From the NCBI GenBank assembly GCA_035499735.1, contig DATJYC010000033.1, forward strand, positions 62,001 through 126,000: a stretch of DNA of 64,000 bases. The letters are read 5' to 3'. The notes beneath the pieces are model-generated. The model worked only from the letters and a program-made list of their open reading frames with translations. It did no database searches and was not told where the DNA came from. The position numbers and the translations under genes were made by a program. Shown here piece by piece: positions 51,636 through 60,533 of this stretch. Within the stretch, counting starts at the first letter, position 1; each line of letters starts with the position of its first letter. This stretch comes from VBDM01 sp035499735. GTDB lineage: Bacteria; Pseudomonadota; Gammaproteobacteria; Burkholderiales; SG8-39.

Positions 51636-54199
51636 CCCGTTCCGAAGACCAGCTCCCAGAGCGCCCGGGTCGCCTCGATCCGGCTCGCGACGTCCTGCGC
51701 GGGAACGCGTGCATACTTCGCCCCGTTCAGCCGCAGCCAGTGTTGCCGGCGTCGGTATTCCCTGTAAGCGTCGGCCGCGGACTCCGCGGACTCCGCCGGT
51801 ATCAGTCCCAGCTGGCCCGCAAGCCGGAGCAACGCGATGTTTCCGGCGTTTCGCGTCAGCTCGGCGTGGCGGTGCGAATGGCCGAGCACGAGGTACTGCA
51901 CTGCAAACTCGATGTCGATCATCCCGCCGCGGTCGTGCTTCAGGTCGAAAAGCTCGCTCGGGTTCGGATGGCCCTCGAGGAGCCGCTCGCGCATCGACAG
52001 CACGTCCTTGCGCAGCTTCGCCGGGTCGCGCGGCATGGCGAGGATCGCGATCCTCTCGGCCTCGAAGGATTCGCCCAGCGCCGCGTCGCCCGCGCAGAAG
52101 CGCGCGCGTGTGAGCGCCTGGTGCTCCCAGGTCCACGCCGATTCGCGCTGGTAGCGGCGGAAGGCGTCGATCGAGCTCACGAGGAGCCCGCTCTCGCCCT
52201 GCGGACGCAGCCGCAGGTCGATGTCGAAGAGGACGCCCGCAGCGGTGCGCGCGGTCAGCCAGCGGCTGATGCGCTGGGCAAGACGCGCGTAGACCTCTTG
52301 CGCGCCCTCGTCGGGGTCGTCGTACAGGAAGATCAGGTCGAGGTCGGACGCGTAGCCGAGCTCTTTTCCGCCGAGCTTGCCGTAGGCGACGATCGCGAAG
52401 CGCGGGTCGCTGCGGTGCCGCCCGCGCAGCTGCGTCCAGGACAGCTCGAGCGTGACCTGCAGGACGGCGTCGGCCAGATCGGAGAGATGGTCGGCGAGCT
52501 GCTCGACCGTGAGCAGCCCGGACAGGTCCTGGGCAAGCAGGCGGAACACCTGCGCGTGGTGTGCTTCGCGCAGCCAGTCCATCTGACGCTCCTCGTCGCC
52601 CTGCCTCGCCGCGAGCTGGGAGCGAAGGTCCTGGGCGAAGGCGCGCCAGTCGGGCGCGGAGAGAAGGCTGTGCGCGTCGAGCAGCTCGTCGAGCACGATC
52701 GGGTGCCGGTTGAGGTATTCCGCCGCCCAGCTCGAGGTGTCGAAGAGCTGCGCGATGCGCGCGAGCACGGCCGGGTGCTCGTCGAGCAGCGCGAGGTAGG
52801 CGGCGCGGCGGCTGACGGTCTCGACAAGGTCGAGAAAGCGCCGGAGCGTAGCGTCCGCGTCCTCGCGCTCAGCCGAGACCTCGATGATCCGGGGGATCAG
52901 GGCGTCGAAGCGCGACCGGCTCGCTTCCGGCAGGCTTGCGTAACGGGCGCCCGAGCGCACCGCCGCGAGCCGCGCCGCGGCGCCCTCGGCGTCGCGGAAG
53001 CCGAGCTGCTCCAGGCGCTTCTGCGCGTCCTCCCCGGCCCAGAGCGGCGCGAGCGCATGCGCGGGGGTGTCCTCGACCGAGAACAACTGCCCGAAATGCC
53101 AGGAGACGCGCGAGCGGCGCTGGTCGAGGGCGACGCGAAACGAGTCCCAGGCGGCGAAGCCCATCGCCCTGGCGACGAGCAGGCGGTCGGCCGCGCCCTC
53201 GGGCAGCTCGTGCGTCTGGGCGTCGTCGAGGTACTGCAGCCGGTGCTCGAGCCGCCGCAGGAACACGTAGGCGTCGGACAGCTCCTCGTGCGCGGCCGCG
53301 GGAAGCAGCCCCTTCTGCGCGAGCAGCGCCAGCACGGCGAGCGTCGGCCGGACCTGAAGCGACGGATCGCGGCCGCCGCGTATCAGCTGGAAGGCCTGGG
53401 CGATGAACTCGATCTCGCGGATTCCGCCCGGGCCGAGCTTGATCTGGTTGGACAGCTCGCGGCGCGCCACCTCGGCGCGGATCTGTGCGTGCAGCTCGCG
53501 CATCGCCGCGAAGGTGCCGTAGTCGAGGTACTTGCGGTAGACGAAGGGCCGCGCTACGGCGGCGAGCGCACCGTGGTCGCCGACCAGCGTGCGCGCCTTG
53601 ATCCAGGCGTAGCGCTCCCACTCGCGCCCCTGCGTCACGAAATACTCCTCGAGCGCGCCGAGGCTGGTGGCGAGAGCCCCCGAGTCGCCCCAGGGGCGCA
53701 GGCGCATGTCGACGCGGAAGACGAAGCCGTCGGCGGTGCGCTCGTCGAGCGCCGCGATAAGCCGCCTGCCGAGGCGCGAGAAATAGTCCAGGTCGCCCCC
53801 GTCCGGATAGAGAAACACCAGATCGACATCGGAGGACACGTTCAGCTCGCCGCCGCCGAGCTTGCCCATGCCGATCACCGTGAGCTTCGGACCCTGGCTT
53901 CCTTCGAGGGACGCGAGCGCCTCGGCGATCGCGACCTCGGCGAGCGTCGACATCGTCGAGCACACCTCGTTCAGATCGGCGACGTCGGCGAGATCGCGCG
54001 CCATCGTGCGCAGCATCACGCGTTGGCGCAGCCGGCGCAGCCGCGCCTGGATGTCGTGACCGTCTGCGCCGCCGCGAAGGAATGCCTGCATCGCCTCGCG
54101 CGTCCAGCCGCTCTCTTCCGCGCGGTCGATCTCCTCGCGCAGCTCGGGGCGCGCGGCGACGAGCCCGCGCGCGTAGCGGGAGTATTCGAGAGGGTTCAT
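51632..54199 (-). CDS. glnE: Bifunctional glutamine synthetase adenylyltransferase / adenylyl-removing enzyme
   Basis: The product has 855 residues and the two nucleotidyltransferase domains of GlnE: NVSSDVDLVFLY in the N-terminal adenylyl-removing half and GYASDLDLIFLYDD in the C-terminal adenylylating half. VDMRLRPWGDSG and IDLRLRPQGESG repeat the same metal-binding loops. It switches glutamine synthetase on and off in response to PII. I set the start at ATG 54199 (MNPLEYSRYARGL), because upstream residues are Arg/Ala-rich and overlap the proA promoter. It is divergent from proA. Confidence 0.92.
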   Translation of the reverse strand: MNPLEYSRYARGLVAARPELREEIDRAEESGWTREAMQAFLRGGADGHDIQARLRRLRQRVMLRTMARDLADVADLNEVCSTMSTLAEVAIAEALASLEGSQGPKLTVIGMGKLGGGELNVSSDVDLVFLYPDGGDLDYFSRLGRRLIAALDERTADGFVFRVDMRLRPWGDSGALATSLGALEEYFVTQGREWERYAWIKARTLVGDHGALAAVARPFVYRKYLDYGTFAAMRELHAQIRAEVARRELSNQIKLGPGGIREIEFIAQAFQLIRGGRDPSLQVRPTLAVLALLAQKGLLPAAAHEELSDAYVFLRRLEHRLQYLDDAQTHELPEGAADRLLVARAMGFAAWDSFRVALDQRRSRVSWHFGQLFSVEDTPAHALAPLWAGEDAQKRLEQLGFRDAEGAAARLAAVRSGARYASLPEASRSRFDALIPRIIEVSAEREDADATLRRFLDLVETVSRRAAYLALLDEHPAVLARIAQLFDTSSWAAEYLNRHPIVLDELLDAHSLLSAPDWRAFAQDLRSQLAARQGDEERQMDWLREAHHAQVFRLLAQDLSGLLTVEQLADHLSDLADAVLQVTLELSWTQLRGRHRSDPRFAIVAYGKLGGKELGYASDLDLIFLYDDPDEGAQEVYARLAQRISRWLTARTAAGVLFDIDLRLRPQGESGLLVSSIDAFRRYQRESAWTWEHQALTRARFCAGDAALGESFEAERIAILAMPRDPAKLRKDVLSMRERLLEGHPNPSELFDLKHDRGGMIDIEFAVQYLVLGHSHRHAELTRNAGNIALLRLAGQLGLIPAESAESAADAYREYRRRQHWLRLNGAKYARVPAQDVASRIEATRALWELVFGTG

Positions 54200-54287
54200 C
54201 CCAATCGCAACACTAGCACTTGCTCGAGCGGGCCGCGCGCCGCGCGACGTATGACGCTCGCGTCGCAAGCGGCGTAAAATTCGCTCG

Positions 54288-55556
54288 ATGAACGCTCCCG
54301 CCGACATCAAGGCCTACATGATCAAGGTCGGCCAGCGCGCGCGCGTCGCGTCGCGCGAGATGGCGCGCGCGGACACGGCCACGAAGAACGGGACACTCGT
54401 CGCCGCGGCCAAGGCGCTGCGGCGCGAGGCCAGGAAGCTGCTGTCGGAGAACGCGGCCGACGTGCTCGCGGCGCGCACGGGCGGCAAGGACGCTGCGTTC
54501 CTCGACCGGCTGACACTCACCGACAAGCTGATCGAGGCGATGGCCGCCGGCCTCGAGCAGGTCGCGAAGCTCCCCGATCCGGTCGGGCAGATCTCGGAGC
54601 TGCATCAGCAGCCGAGCGGCATCAAGGTCGGACGCATGCGCGTGCCGCTCGGGGTGATCGGCATCATCTATGAGTCGCGTCCCAACGTCACCGCCGACGC
54701 CGCGGCGCTGTGCCTGAAATCGGGGAATGCCTGCATCCTGCGTGGCGGCTCCGAGTCGGTACGCTCCAACGTGGCGATCGCGGCGTGCATGCACGAGGGC
54801 CTCAAGTCAGCGGGGCTGCCCGAGAACGCCGTGCAGGTGGTCGCCACGCCCGATCGCTCCGCCGTCGGCCACCTGCTGGCGATGAACGAGTTCGTCGACA
54901 TCATCGTGCCGCGGGGCGGCAAGGACCTGATCGAGCGCGTCATGCGCGAGTCGCGCATTCCCATGATCAAGCATCTGGAAGGCGTCTGCCACGTGTATAT
55001 CGACGAGGGCGCCGACGTCGAGAAGGCGATCCGCATCGCCGACAACGCGAAGACCCAGCGTTACGGCGTGTGCAATGCGATGGAGACGCTGCTCGTCAAC
55101 GAGAATATCGCCCCGGCCGTGCTGCCGCGCCTCGCGAAGATCTACGCCGACAAGGGCGTGGAGCTGCGCGGCGACGAGGAAGCGCGCAAGCTCGTCCCCG
55201 CGATGAAGCCCGCGACCGAGCAGGACTGGTACACCGAGTACCTCGGACCGATACTCGCGGTGCGCGTCGTGAAGGATCTGGACGCCGCGATGAACCACAT
55301 CGCCAAGTACGGCTCCCAGCACACCGACGCGATCGTCACCGAGGACGAGGCGCGCGCCAAGCGCTTCCTGCGCGAAGTCGACTCCAGCTCGGTGCTCGTG
55401 AACGCGTCGACGCGTTTCGCCGACGGCTTCGAGTACGGTCTGGGCGCGGAGATCGGCATCTCGACCGACAAGCTGCACGCGCGCGGGCCCGTCGGCCTCG
55501 AAGGCCTCACTTCCCAGAAATTCGTGGTGTTCGGCTCCGGCCAGGTCCGCACCTGA
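54288..55556 (+). CDS. proA: Gamma-glutamyl phosphate reductase
   Basis: The product has 422 residues. RMRVPLGVIGIIYESRPNVTADAAALCLKSGNACILRGG is the NADPH-binding region and TQRYGVCNAMETLLV holds the catalytic Cys. It reduces glutamyl-5-phosphate in proline synthesis. Its stop TGA shares an A with the nadD ATG (TGATG), starting a chain of overlapping genes up to maf. Confidence 0.94.
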   Translation: MNAPADIKAYMIKVGQRARVASREMARADTATKNGTLVAAAKALRREARKLLSENAADVLAARTGGKDAAFLDRLTLTDKLIEAMAAGLEQVAKLPDPVGQISELHQQPSGIKVGRMRVPLGVIGIIYESRPNVTADAAALCLKSGNACILRGGSESVRSNVAIAACMHEGLKSAGLPENAVQVVATPDRSAVGHLLAMNEFVDIIVPRGGKDLIERVMRESRIPMIKHLEGVCHVYIDEGADVEKAIRIADNAKTQRYGVCNAMETLLVNENIAPAVLPRLAKIYADKGVELRGDEEARKLVPAMKPATEQDWYTEYLGPILAVRVVKDLDAAMNHIAKYGSQHTDAIVTEDEARAKRFLREVDSSSVLVNASTRFADGFEYGLGAEIGISTDKLHARGPVGLEGLTSQKFVVFGSGQVRT

Positions 55557-56251
55557 TGCCTGCGCGCAAGGCGTCCAGGCGCTCGGGCACCGCTCCGGTC
55601 GGCATCATGGGCGGCACCTTCGATCCGGTGCACTTCGGGCACCTGCGCCTCGCCCAAGAGGCCCTAGAGATCCTCGGCCTCGCGCGCGTGCGCTGGGTGC
55701 CCGCCGGCCGGCCCTGGCACCGGGCGCACCCGAAGGCGAGCGCAAAACACCGCCTCGAGATGGTGAGGCTCGCCATCCGGGGAAATGCGCTTTTCGAGCT
55801 CGACGACGCAGAGATCCGCCAGACCACGCCCAGCTACACCGTCGAGACCCTGGAGCGCCTGCGGCGGCGGCTCGGTGAAGATTGCCCGCTGGTGCTGCTG
55901 CTCGGCACCGACGCCTTCCGCAGTCTCACCACCTGGGAGCGCTGGCGCGACCTGTTCCAGCTCGCGCACGTCTTCGTGGCCCAGCGTCCCGGACACTCGC
56001 TCACGCCGGGCGGAATGCCCTCTGCGCTCGCCTCCGAGTGGCGCAGGCGCGCGGGAACCCCTGACGCGCTGCGCCAGCGGCCCGCGGGCCGCATCGTCAC
56101 CTACGGCACTACGGCGCTCGACATCTCGGCGAGCGCCATCCGGGCGCACTTCGCGCAATCGAGAAGCCCGCGTTACCTGCTGCCCTCCGCAGTCCTCGAC
56201 TACATCGGCCGGCACGGCCTCTACGCCAGGGAGAACGGCGCGCGCCGATGA
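55556..56251 (+). CDS. nadD: Nicotinate-nucleotide adenylyltransferase
   Basis: The product has 231 residues. GIMGGTFDPVHFGHLRLAQEALE holds the nucleotidyltransferase GxFxPxHxGH motif and ALDISASAIR the SxxxxR-like ATP-binding motif. It makes deamido-NAD from nicotinate mononucleotide. The start overlaps the proA stop by one base and the end overlaps rsfS by ATGA. Confidence 0.93.
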   Translation: MPARKASRRSGTAPVGIMGGTFDPVHFGHLRLAQEALEILGLARVRWVPAGRPWHRAHPKASAKHRLEMVRLAIRGNALFELDDAEIRQTTPSYTVETLERLRRRLGEDCPLVLLLGTDAFRSLTTWERWRDLFQLAHVFVAQRPGHSLTPGGMPSALASEWRRRAGTPDALRQRPAGRIVTYGTTALDISASAIRAHFAQSRSPRYLLPSAVLDYIGRHGLYARENGARR

Positions 56252-56622
56252 CGACGGAACTGCGCAAGCTGCAAAAGACTGCGGTCGAGGCGCTCGAGGA
56301 CATCAAGGCGCGCGAGATCGAGGTCTTCGATGTCGCCCACCTCACTTCGATGTTCGACCGCGTCATCATCGCGAGCGCCGATTCCGCGAGGCAGCTCAAG
56401 GCGCTGTCGAGCAACGTCCAGGAAAAGGCGAAAGCAGCCGGGGGCCGCGTCTACGGCGTGGAGGGCGAGGACGGCGGCGACTGGGTCCTGATCGATCTCG
56501 GCGACATCGTCGTTCACATCATGCAGCCGGCGGTGCGAACGCACTACAATCTCGAGGAGCTGTGGGGCCAGCCCAAGCCGCGCAAGCCCCGAACGAGGCG
56601 CCGCGCGCCCGCAGCCCGATGA
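56248..56622 (+). CDS. rsfS: Ribosome silencing factor RsfS
   Basis: The product has 124 residues. The family core LEDIKAREIEVFDVAHLTSMFDRVIIASADS is followed by EGEDGGDWVLIDLGDIVVHIM and a Lys/Arg-rich tail. It binds ribosomal protein L14 and blocks subunit joining on starvation. Overlaps both neighbours by 4 bases. Confidence 0.93.
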   Translation: MTTELRKLQKTAVEALEDIKAREIEVFDVAHLTSMFDRVIIASADSARQLKALSSNVQEKAKAAGGRVYGVEGEDGGDWVLIDLGDIVVHIMQPAVRTHYNLEELWGQPKPRKPRTRRRAPAAR

Positions 56623-57089
56623 GACTCCTCGTGGTGGCCGTGAGCGGGCGCATGCCGGGCTGGGTCGACGAGGCGTTCGGCGAATACGCAAAACGCATGC
56701 CGCGGGGCCTGAAGACGGAGCTGGTCGAGATCCGGCCGGAGCCGCGCTCGACCGGAAAGACGCCGGAGCAGCTGATGCGGGCCGAGGCCGGACGCATCGC
56801 GCGCGCGCTGCCGCGGGGAGCGTTCGTCGCGGCGCTCGACGAGCGCGGGAGCGAGATGACAACCGCGGAGCTCGCACACTGGCTCGAGGGGCGCAGGCGG
56901 GACGGCAGGGATATGGCCTTCCTGATCGGCGGACCGGACGGGCTCGATGCGAACATCAGGCGCGGCGCTCACGCCACGCTGCGCCTTTCCGCCATGACTC
57001 TCCCCCATGGGCTCGCGCGCGTGCTTCTCGCCGAGCAGCTCTATCGCGCCGCCTCCATCCTGGAAAACCACCCCTATCATCGCGCATGA
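56619..57089 (+). CDS. rlmH: 23S rRNA pseudouridine(1915) N3-methyltransferase RlmH
   Basis: The product has 156 residues. DERGSEMTTAELAHWLE, FLIGGPDGL (SAM-binding knot) and the terminal EQLYRAASILENHPYHR are diagnostic of this SPOUT methyltransferase. It modifies pseudouridine 1915 on 70S ribosomes. ATGA overlaps link it to rsfS and maf. Confidence 0.95.
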   Translation: MRLLVVAVSGRMPGWVDEAFGEYAKRMPRGLKTELVEIRPEPRSTGKTPEQLMRAEAGRIARALPRGAFVAALDERGSEMTTAELAHWLEGRRRDGRDMAFLIGGPDGLDANIRRGAHATLRLSAMTLPHGLARVLLAEQLYRAASILENHPYHRA

Positions 57090-57697
57090 GCGCGGCCCCG
57101 CCCAGGAGCAAGGTCTACCTCGCCTCGCGCAGCCCGCGCCGCCGCGAGCTGCTGAAGCAGATCGGCGTCGCCTTCGAGGTGCTGATGCTGCGCGACCACC
57201 CGGGGCGCAACGTCGACGTGGACGAGTCGCAGCAACCCGGCGAAGGCCCCGACGAGTACGTGCGCCGCGCGTGCCGCGCCAAGGCCGACTCCGGCTGGCA
57301 GAGAGTCGTGCAGCGGCACTTGCGCCCCTTTCCGGTGCTGGCGGCCGACACGGTCGTGTGCGTCGACGAGATCATCCTCGGCAAGCCGCCCGACGCCGCT
57401 CACGCGGCGAAGATGCTGCGCCTCCTGTCGGGCCGCGAGCATCGCGTGCTCACGGCGGTGGCGCTCAAGTTCGACGACCGCGGGGAGCTCTTGGTCAGCG
57501 AGTCGCGCGTGCGTTTCGCCGATCTCTCCCAGGCCGAAATCGAAGCCTACGTCGCGAGCGGCGAGCCGACCGACAAGGCCGGCGGCTATGCGATCCAGGG
57601 CCGCGCCGGCGCCTTCGTGACCGAGCTGCACGGCAGCTACTCGGGCGTGATGGGCCTGCCGCTCTACGAGACGAGTCAGCTCATCAGGAATTTCTAG
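57086..57697 (+). CDS. maf: Maf family nucleotide pyrophosphatase
   Basis: The product has 203 residues. YLASRSPRRRELLKQIG is the N-terminal phosphate-binding motif, ADTVVCVDEIILGKP holds the catalytic Asp, and GGYAIQGRAGAFV is the conserved C-terminal block. It hydrolyses dTTP/UTP or modified nucleotides. An insertion HLRPFPVL before the ADTVV strand is seen in betaproteobacterial members. Confidence 0.9.
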   Translation: MSAAPPRSKVYLASRSPRRRELLKQIGVAFEVLMLRDHPGRNVDVDESQQPGEGPDEYVRRACRAKADSGWQRVVQRHLRPFPVLAADTVVCVDEIILGKPPDAAHAAKMLRLLSGREHRVLTAVALKFDDRGELLVSESRVRFADLSQAEIEAYVASGEPTDKAGGYAIQGRAGAFVTELHGSYSGVMGLPLYETSQLIRNF

Positions 57698-57720
57698 ATC
57701 GGGGTATCCTCGCCTTCGCC

Positions 57721-59187
57721 ATGGCCGAGGACATCCTGATCAACTGCACGCCTCAGGAAACGCGCGTCGCGGTGATGCAAGCGGGCGTCCCGCAGGAGCT
57801 GCACATCGAGCGCATGGCGAGCCGCGGCCTGGTGGGCAACATCTACGCGGGGAAGGTGGCGCGGGTGCTTCCGGGCATGCAGTCGGCCTTCATCGAGATC
57901 GGGCTGGACCGCGCGGGCTTTCTGCACGTCGCCGACATCTGGGAAGAGCGCCAGAACTCGCAGGCGGGCGACACGCCGGCGAAGCCGATCGAGCGCATCC
58001 TCTCGGAAGGCCAGTCGCTCCTCGTGCAGGTGATCAAGGACCCCATCGGCACGAAGGGCGCGCGCCTGTCGACGCAGATCTCGATCGCCGGGCGGCTCGT
58101 GGTCTACCTGCCGCAGGACCCGCACATCGGCATATCCCAGCGCATCCAGGACGAGACCGAGCGGCAGGTGCTTCGCGACAAGCTGCAGCAGCTCCTGCCC
58201 GCGGACGAGACCGGGGGATACATCATCCGCACCGTGGCCGAGGCGGCGACCGAAGCGGAGCTCCGCGCCGACATCGAATACCTGCGGAAGCTCTGGCACG
58301 GCATCCGCGGCCGCGCGTTCACCTCGCACGCGCCCGCACTGCTGTACCAGGACCTGTCTCTCGCGCAGCGCGCGCTGCGCGACATCGCCGGCGAAACGAC
58401 CGGCCGGATCCTGATCGACTCGCGCGAGAACTTCCAGAAGCTGAGGGAATTCGCCGACGAATACACCCCCAAGGTGCTCGGAAAGCTCGAGCACTACACC
58501 GGCGAGCGGCCGCTCTTCGACCTGTACAACGTCGAGGACGAGATCGAACGCGCGCTCGCGCGCCGCGTCGAGCTGAAGAGTGGCGGATATCTGATCCTCG
58601 ACCAGACCGAGGCGATGACCACCGTGGACGTCAACACGGGCGGCTACGTCGGCACGCGCAACTTCGACGACACGGTCTTCAAGACCAACCTCGAGGCGGC
58701 TCAGGTGATCGCCCGCCAGCTGCGACTGCGGAACCTCGGCGGCATCATCATCATCGACTTCATCGACATGGACTCGGCGGAGCACCGCGCAGCGGTGCTC
58801 GCGGAGTTCAACCGCGCGCTGGCGCGCGACCGAACCCGCATCACCGTGAACGGATTCACCGGGCTGGGCCTCGTCGAAATGACGCGCAAGCGCACGCGCG
58901 AGTCGCTCGAGCACGTCCTGTGCGAGCCCTGCCCCGCGTGCAACGGGCGCGGGGCGGTGAAGACGGCGCAGACGGTCTGCTACGAGGTGCTGCGCGAGAT
59001 CCTGCGCGAGTCGCGCCAGTTCAGCGCGAGCGAGTTCCGCATCCTCGCGTCGCAAGCGGTGATCGACATGTTTCTGGAGGAGGAGTCCCAGTCCCTCGCC
59101 ATGCTCGGCGACTTCATCGGCAAGCCCGTGTCGATGCAGGTCGAGACGAGCTACGGGCAGGAGCAGTTCGATATCATCCTGATGTAG
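57721..59187 (+). CDS. rng: Ribonuclease G
   Basis: The product has 488 residues. MAEDILINCTPQETRVAVMQ is the start of RNase G. An S1 domain follows (RGLVGNIYAGKVARVLPGMQSAFIEIGLDRAGFLH), then the catalytic core with TVDVNTGGYVG and IIDFIDMDSAEHR. The zinc-link is C404 and C407 in CPACNGRG. It trims 16S rRNA 5' ends and decays some mRNAs. It lacks the long C-terminal scaffold of RNase E. It follows maf after 23 bases. Confidence 0.94.
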   Translation: MAEDILINCTPQETRVAVMQAGVPQELHIERMASRGLVGNIYAGKVARVLPGMQSAFIEIGLDRAGFLHVADIWEERQNSQAGDTPAKPIERILSEGQSLLVQVIKDPIGTKGARLSTQISIAGRLVVYLPQDPHIGISQRIQDETERQVLRDKLQQLLPADETGGYIIRTVAEAATEAELRADIEYLRKLWHGIRGRAFTSHAPALLYQDLSLAQRALRDIAGETTGRILIDSRENFQKLREFADEYTPKVLGKLEHYTGERPLFDLYNVEDEIERALARRVELKSGGYLILDQTEAMTTVDVNTGGYVGTRNFDDTVFKTNLEAAQVIARQLRLRNLGGIIIIDFIDMDSAEHRAAVLAEFNRALARDRTRITVNGFTGLGLVEMTRKRTRESLEHVLCEPCPACNGRGAVKTAQTVCYEVLREILRESRQFSASEFRILASQAVIDMFLEEESQSLAMLGDFIGKPVSMQVETSYGQEQFDIILM

Positions 59188-59189
59188 TT

Positions 59190-59435
59190 ATGGACCCCGA
59201 CAAGCTCTCGGCGCGTGAGAAGGCCCTGATCGAGGAGGCGCGCCGCGAGGCGGCTTCGCCCCGGGCGGAGAAGGCCGCCCCCTCGCCGGCCGAGCGCCTC
59301 GCCCAGCTCATGGCCGAGGAACGCGCCCAGACGCTGGAGCGAAAGAGGAAGATGCGCCGCTACGGCCTGACGATCTCGGGCGCGATCGCGGCGCTGTTCG
59401 TGCTGTGGCTGCTGCGCGCCTTCCGCCGGCGCTAG
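59190..59435 (+). CDS. Small single-pass membrane protein, unknown
   Basis: The product has 81 residues. The first 55 residues are charged and helical (DKLSAREKALIEEARREAAS, then SPAERLAQLMAEERAQTLERKRK) and residues about 60-76 are one transmembrane helix (LTISGAIAALFVLWLL), ending in RAFRRR. It begins 2 bases after the rng stop. The N-terminus would face the cytosol. A tether for RNase G or another RNA enzyme is conceivable but unproven. Confidence 0.65.
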   Translation: MDPDKLSAREKALIEEARREAASPRAEKAAPSPAERLAQLMAEERAQTLERKRKMRRYGLTISGAIAALFVLWLLRAFRRR

Positions 59436-59449
59436 TCCGCGCACTGCCC

Positions 59450-60424
59450 CTATTCGATCACGCCTAGCCTTCCGTTGTGCGAGCCCATGTACCAGAGCCG
59501 CCCCTGGGCGTCGACGATCGCCTTGCGGATGCCGACGTTCTTCGACGGAAGCTGGAACACCTGGAACCGCCCGGTCTTCGGATCGAGCATAGCCACCGTG
59601 TCGCGCTCGATCTCGCTCGCGAGCACGCGCCCGGCCCCGTCCACCGTAATCGCGTACGGGCCCCCGCGCTCGCCCGCGGGCATCTCGTACTCCTTGAGGA
59701 CCTTCGCAGCGGCCGGGTCGATGTGCGCAATCCTGCCGACGCCGTAGAGCGTCACCCACAGCGTGCCGTCGGGCGCCGCCGCGACGCGCCGGGGCATCGT
59801 CCCAGGCCCCATGTACAGCTCGCCGACCTTGCCGGTCCTGACGTCGATGATCCCCATCCTGTCGGCGCCCATGCGGCAGACCCATACCTTACCGACTTTG
59901 TCGAGCGCGATGCCGTAGGGACCGCCCGACATGCGGTATTCGCTGATCTTGCCGCTCGGGCGGTCGAGGCGCCCGACGTAGCCCGACTGGCTCGTGAACC
60001 AGATGGTGCCGGCGTCGTCAATGACCAGCGTATGCGGGCTGCCGCCCGAGGGCGCGCGGAACTCGACCACTTTTCCGGTCGCGGGATCGAGCTCGCCGAT
60101 CACGCCCTTGCCGTTGCCCGTGTACCAGACCTTTCCCGCGGGATCGACGAGCAGCCCGTGCGGGTGCGTGCCCTCGGGGAGATTCCACTCGCTGAACTTC
60201 TGCGTCTTCGTGTCGAAGCGCGCGATGCGGTCGGCGTACATCACCGTGATGTAGATATTGCCGTCGGGACCCGGCGCCGGATCGCGCGCGAACTTCGGCG
60301 TCGGCACCGGCCACTCGGATACCTTGCCGGAAAAGTCGCGCGCGCCCGGAGTGATGCCGTAGTTGGAGCCGCCTGCGAAGGCGGCGAGAGGCAGGAGCAC
60401 CGCGAGCAGGGCACAGCTTCGCAT
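59450..60424 (-). CDS. Periplasmic Vgb-like beta-propeller protein
   Basis: The product has 324 residues. The signal peptide is 1-17 (CALLAVLLPLAAFAGG). At least six repeats follow of about 42 residues each with the pattern PHGL-VDPAGKVWYTG, IGELDPATGKVVEF and so on. This is the fold of virginiamycin B lyase and SMP-30-like proteins. H-residues (THPHGLLVD, SPHTLVIDD) sit where the lyase has its catalytic His, but a real antibiotic-lyase activity should not be assumed; many environmental relatives are simply periplasmic propellers. It is convergent with rng and its follower. Confidence 0.7.
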   Translation of the reverse strand: MRSCALLAVLLPLAAFAGGSNYGITPGARDFSGKVSEWPVPTPKFARDPAPGPDGNIYITVMYADRIARFDTKTQKFSEWNLPEGTHPHGLLVDPAGKVWYTGNGKGVIGELDPATGKVVEFRAPSGGSPHTLVIDDAGTIWFTSQSGYVGRLDRPSGKISEYRMSGGPYGIALDKVGKVWVCRMGADRMGIIDVRTGKVGELYMGPGTMPRRVAAAPDGTLWVTLYGVGRIAHIDPAAAKVLKEYEMPAGERGGPYAITVDGAGRVLASEIERDTVAMLDPKTGRFQVFQLPSKNVGIRKAIVDAQGRLWYMGSHNGRLGVIE

Positions 60425-60446
60425 CGGAGTCCCTGATCTTGAAGTG

Positions 60447-60522
60447 TGGCGCGCCCGGCGCGAATCGAACGCGCGACCTATGGCTTCGGAGGCCATCACT
60501 CTATCCCCTGAGCTACGGGCGC
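60447..60522 (-). tRNA. tRNA-Arg (anticodon CCG)
   Basis: A 76-base cloverleaf on the minus strand: acceptor GCGCCCG/CGGGCGC, D arm GCTCAGGGGATAGAGT, anticodon stem-loop ATGGC-CTCCGAA-GCCAT, T arm GCGCG-TTCGATT-CGCGC, discriminator G and encoded CCA. Anticodon CCG reads CGG. It lies just upstream of the propeller gene and downstream of the LOG gene on the same strand. Confidence 0.95.
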
Positions 60523-60533
60523 GGGGTGGGCAA

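Noticed and set aside
51002..54277. A 1091-codon open frame on the plus strand opposite glnE
   Set aside because: It is the antisense of glnE; the residues are Arg/Ala/His-rich without domains. GlnE on the minus strand has all its motifs.
59450..60424. A streptogramin resistance gene (vgb)
   Set aside because: It has the propeller fold and some His residues, but it is an exported chromosomal protein; resistance cannot be claimed on this evidence.
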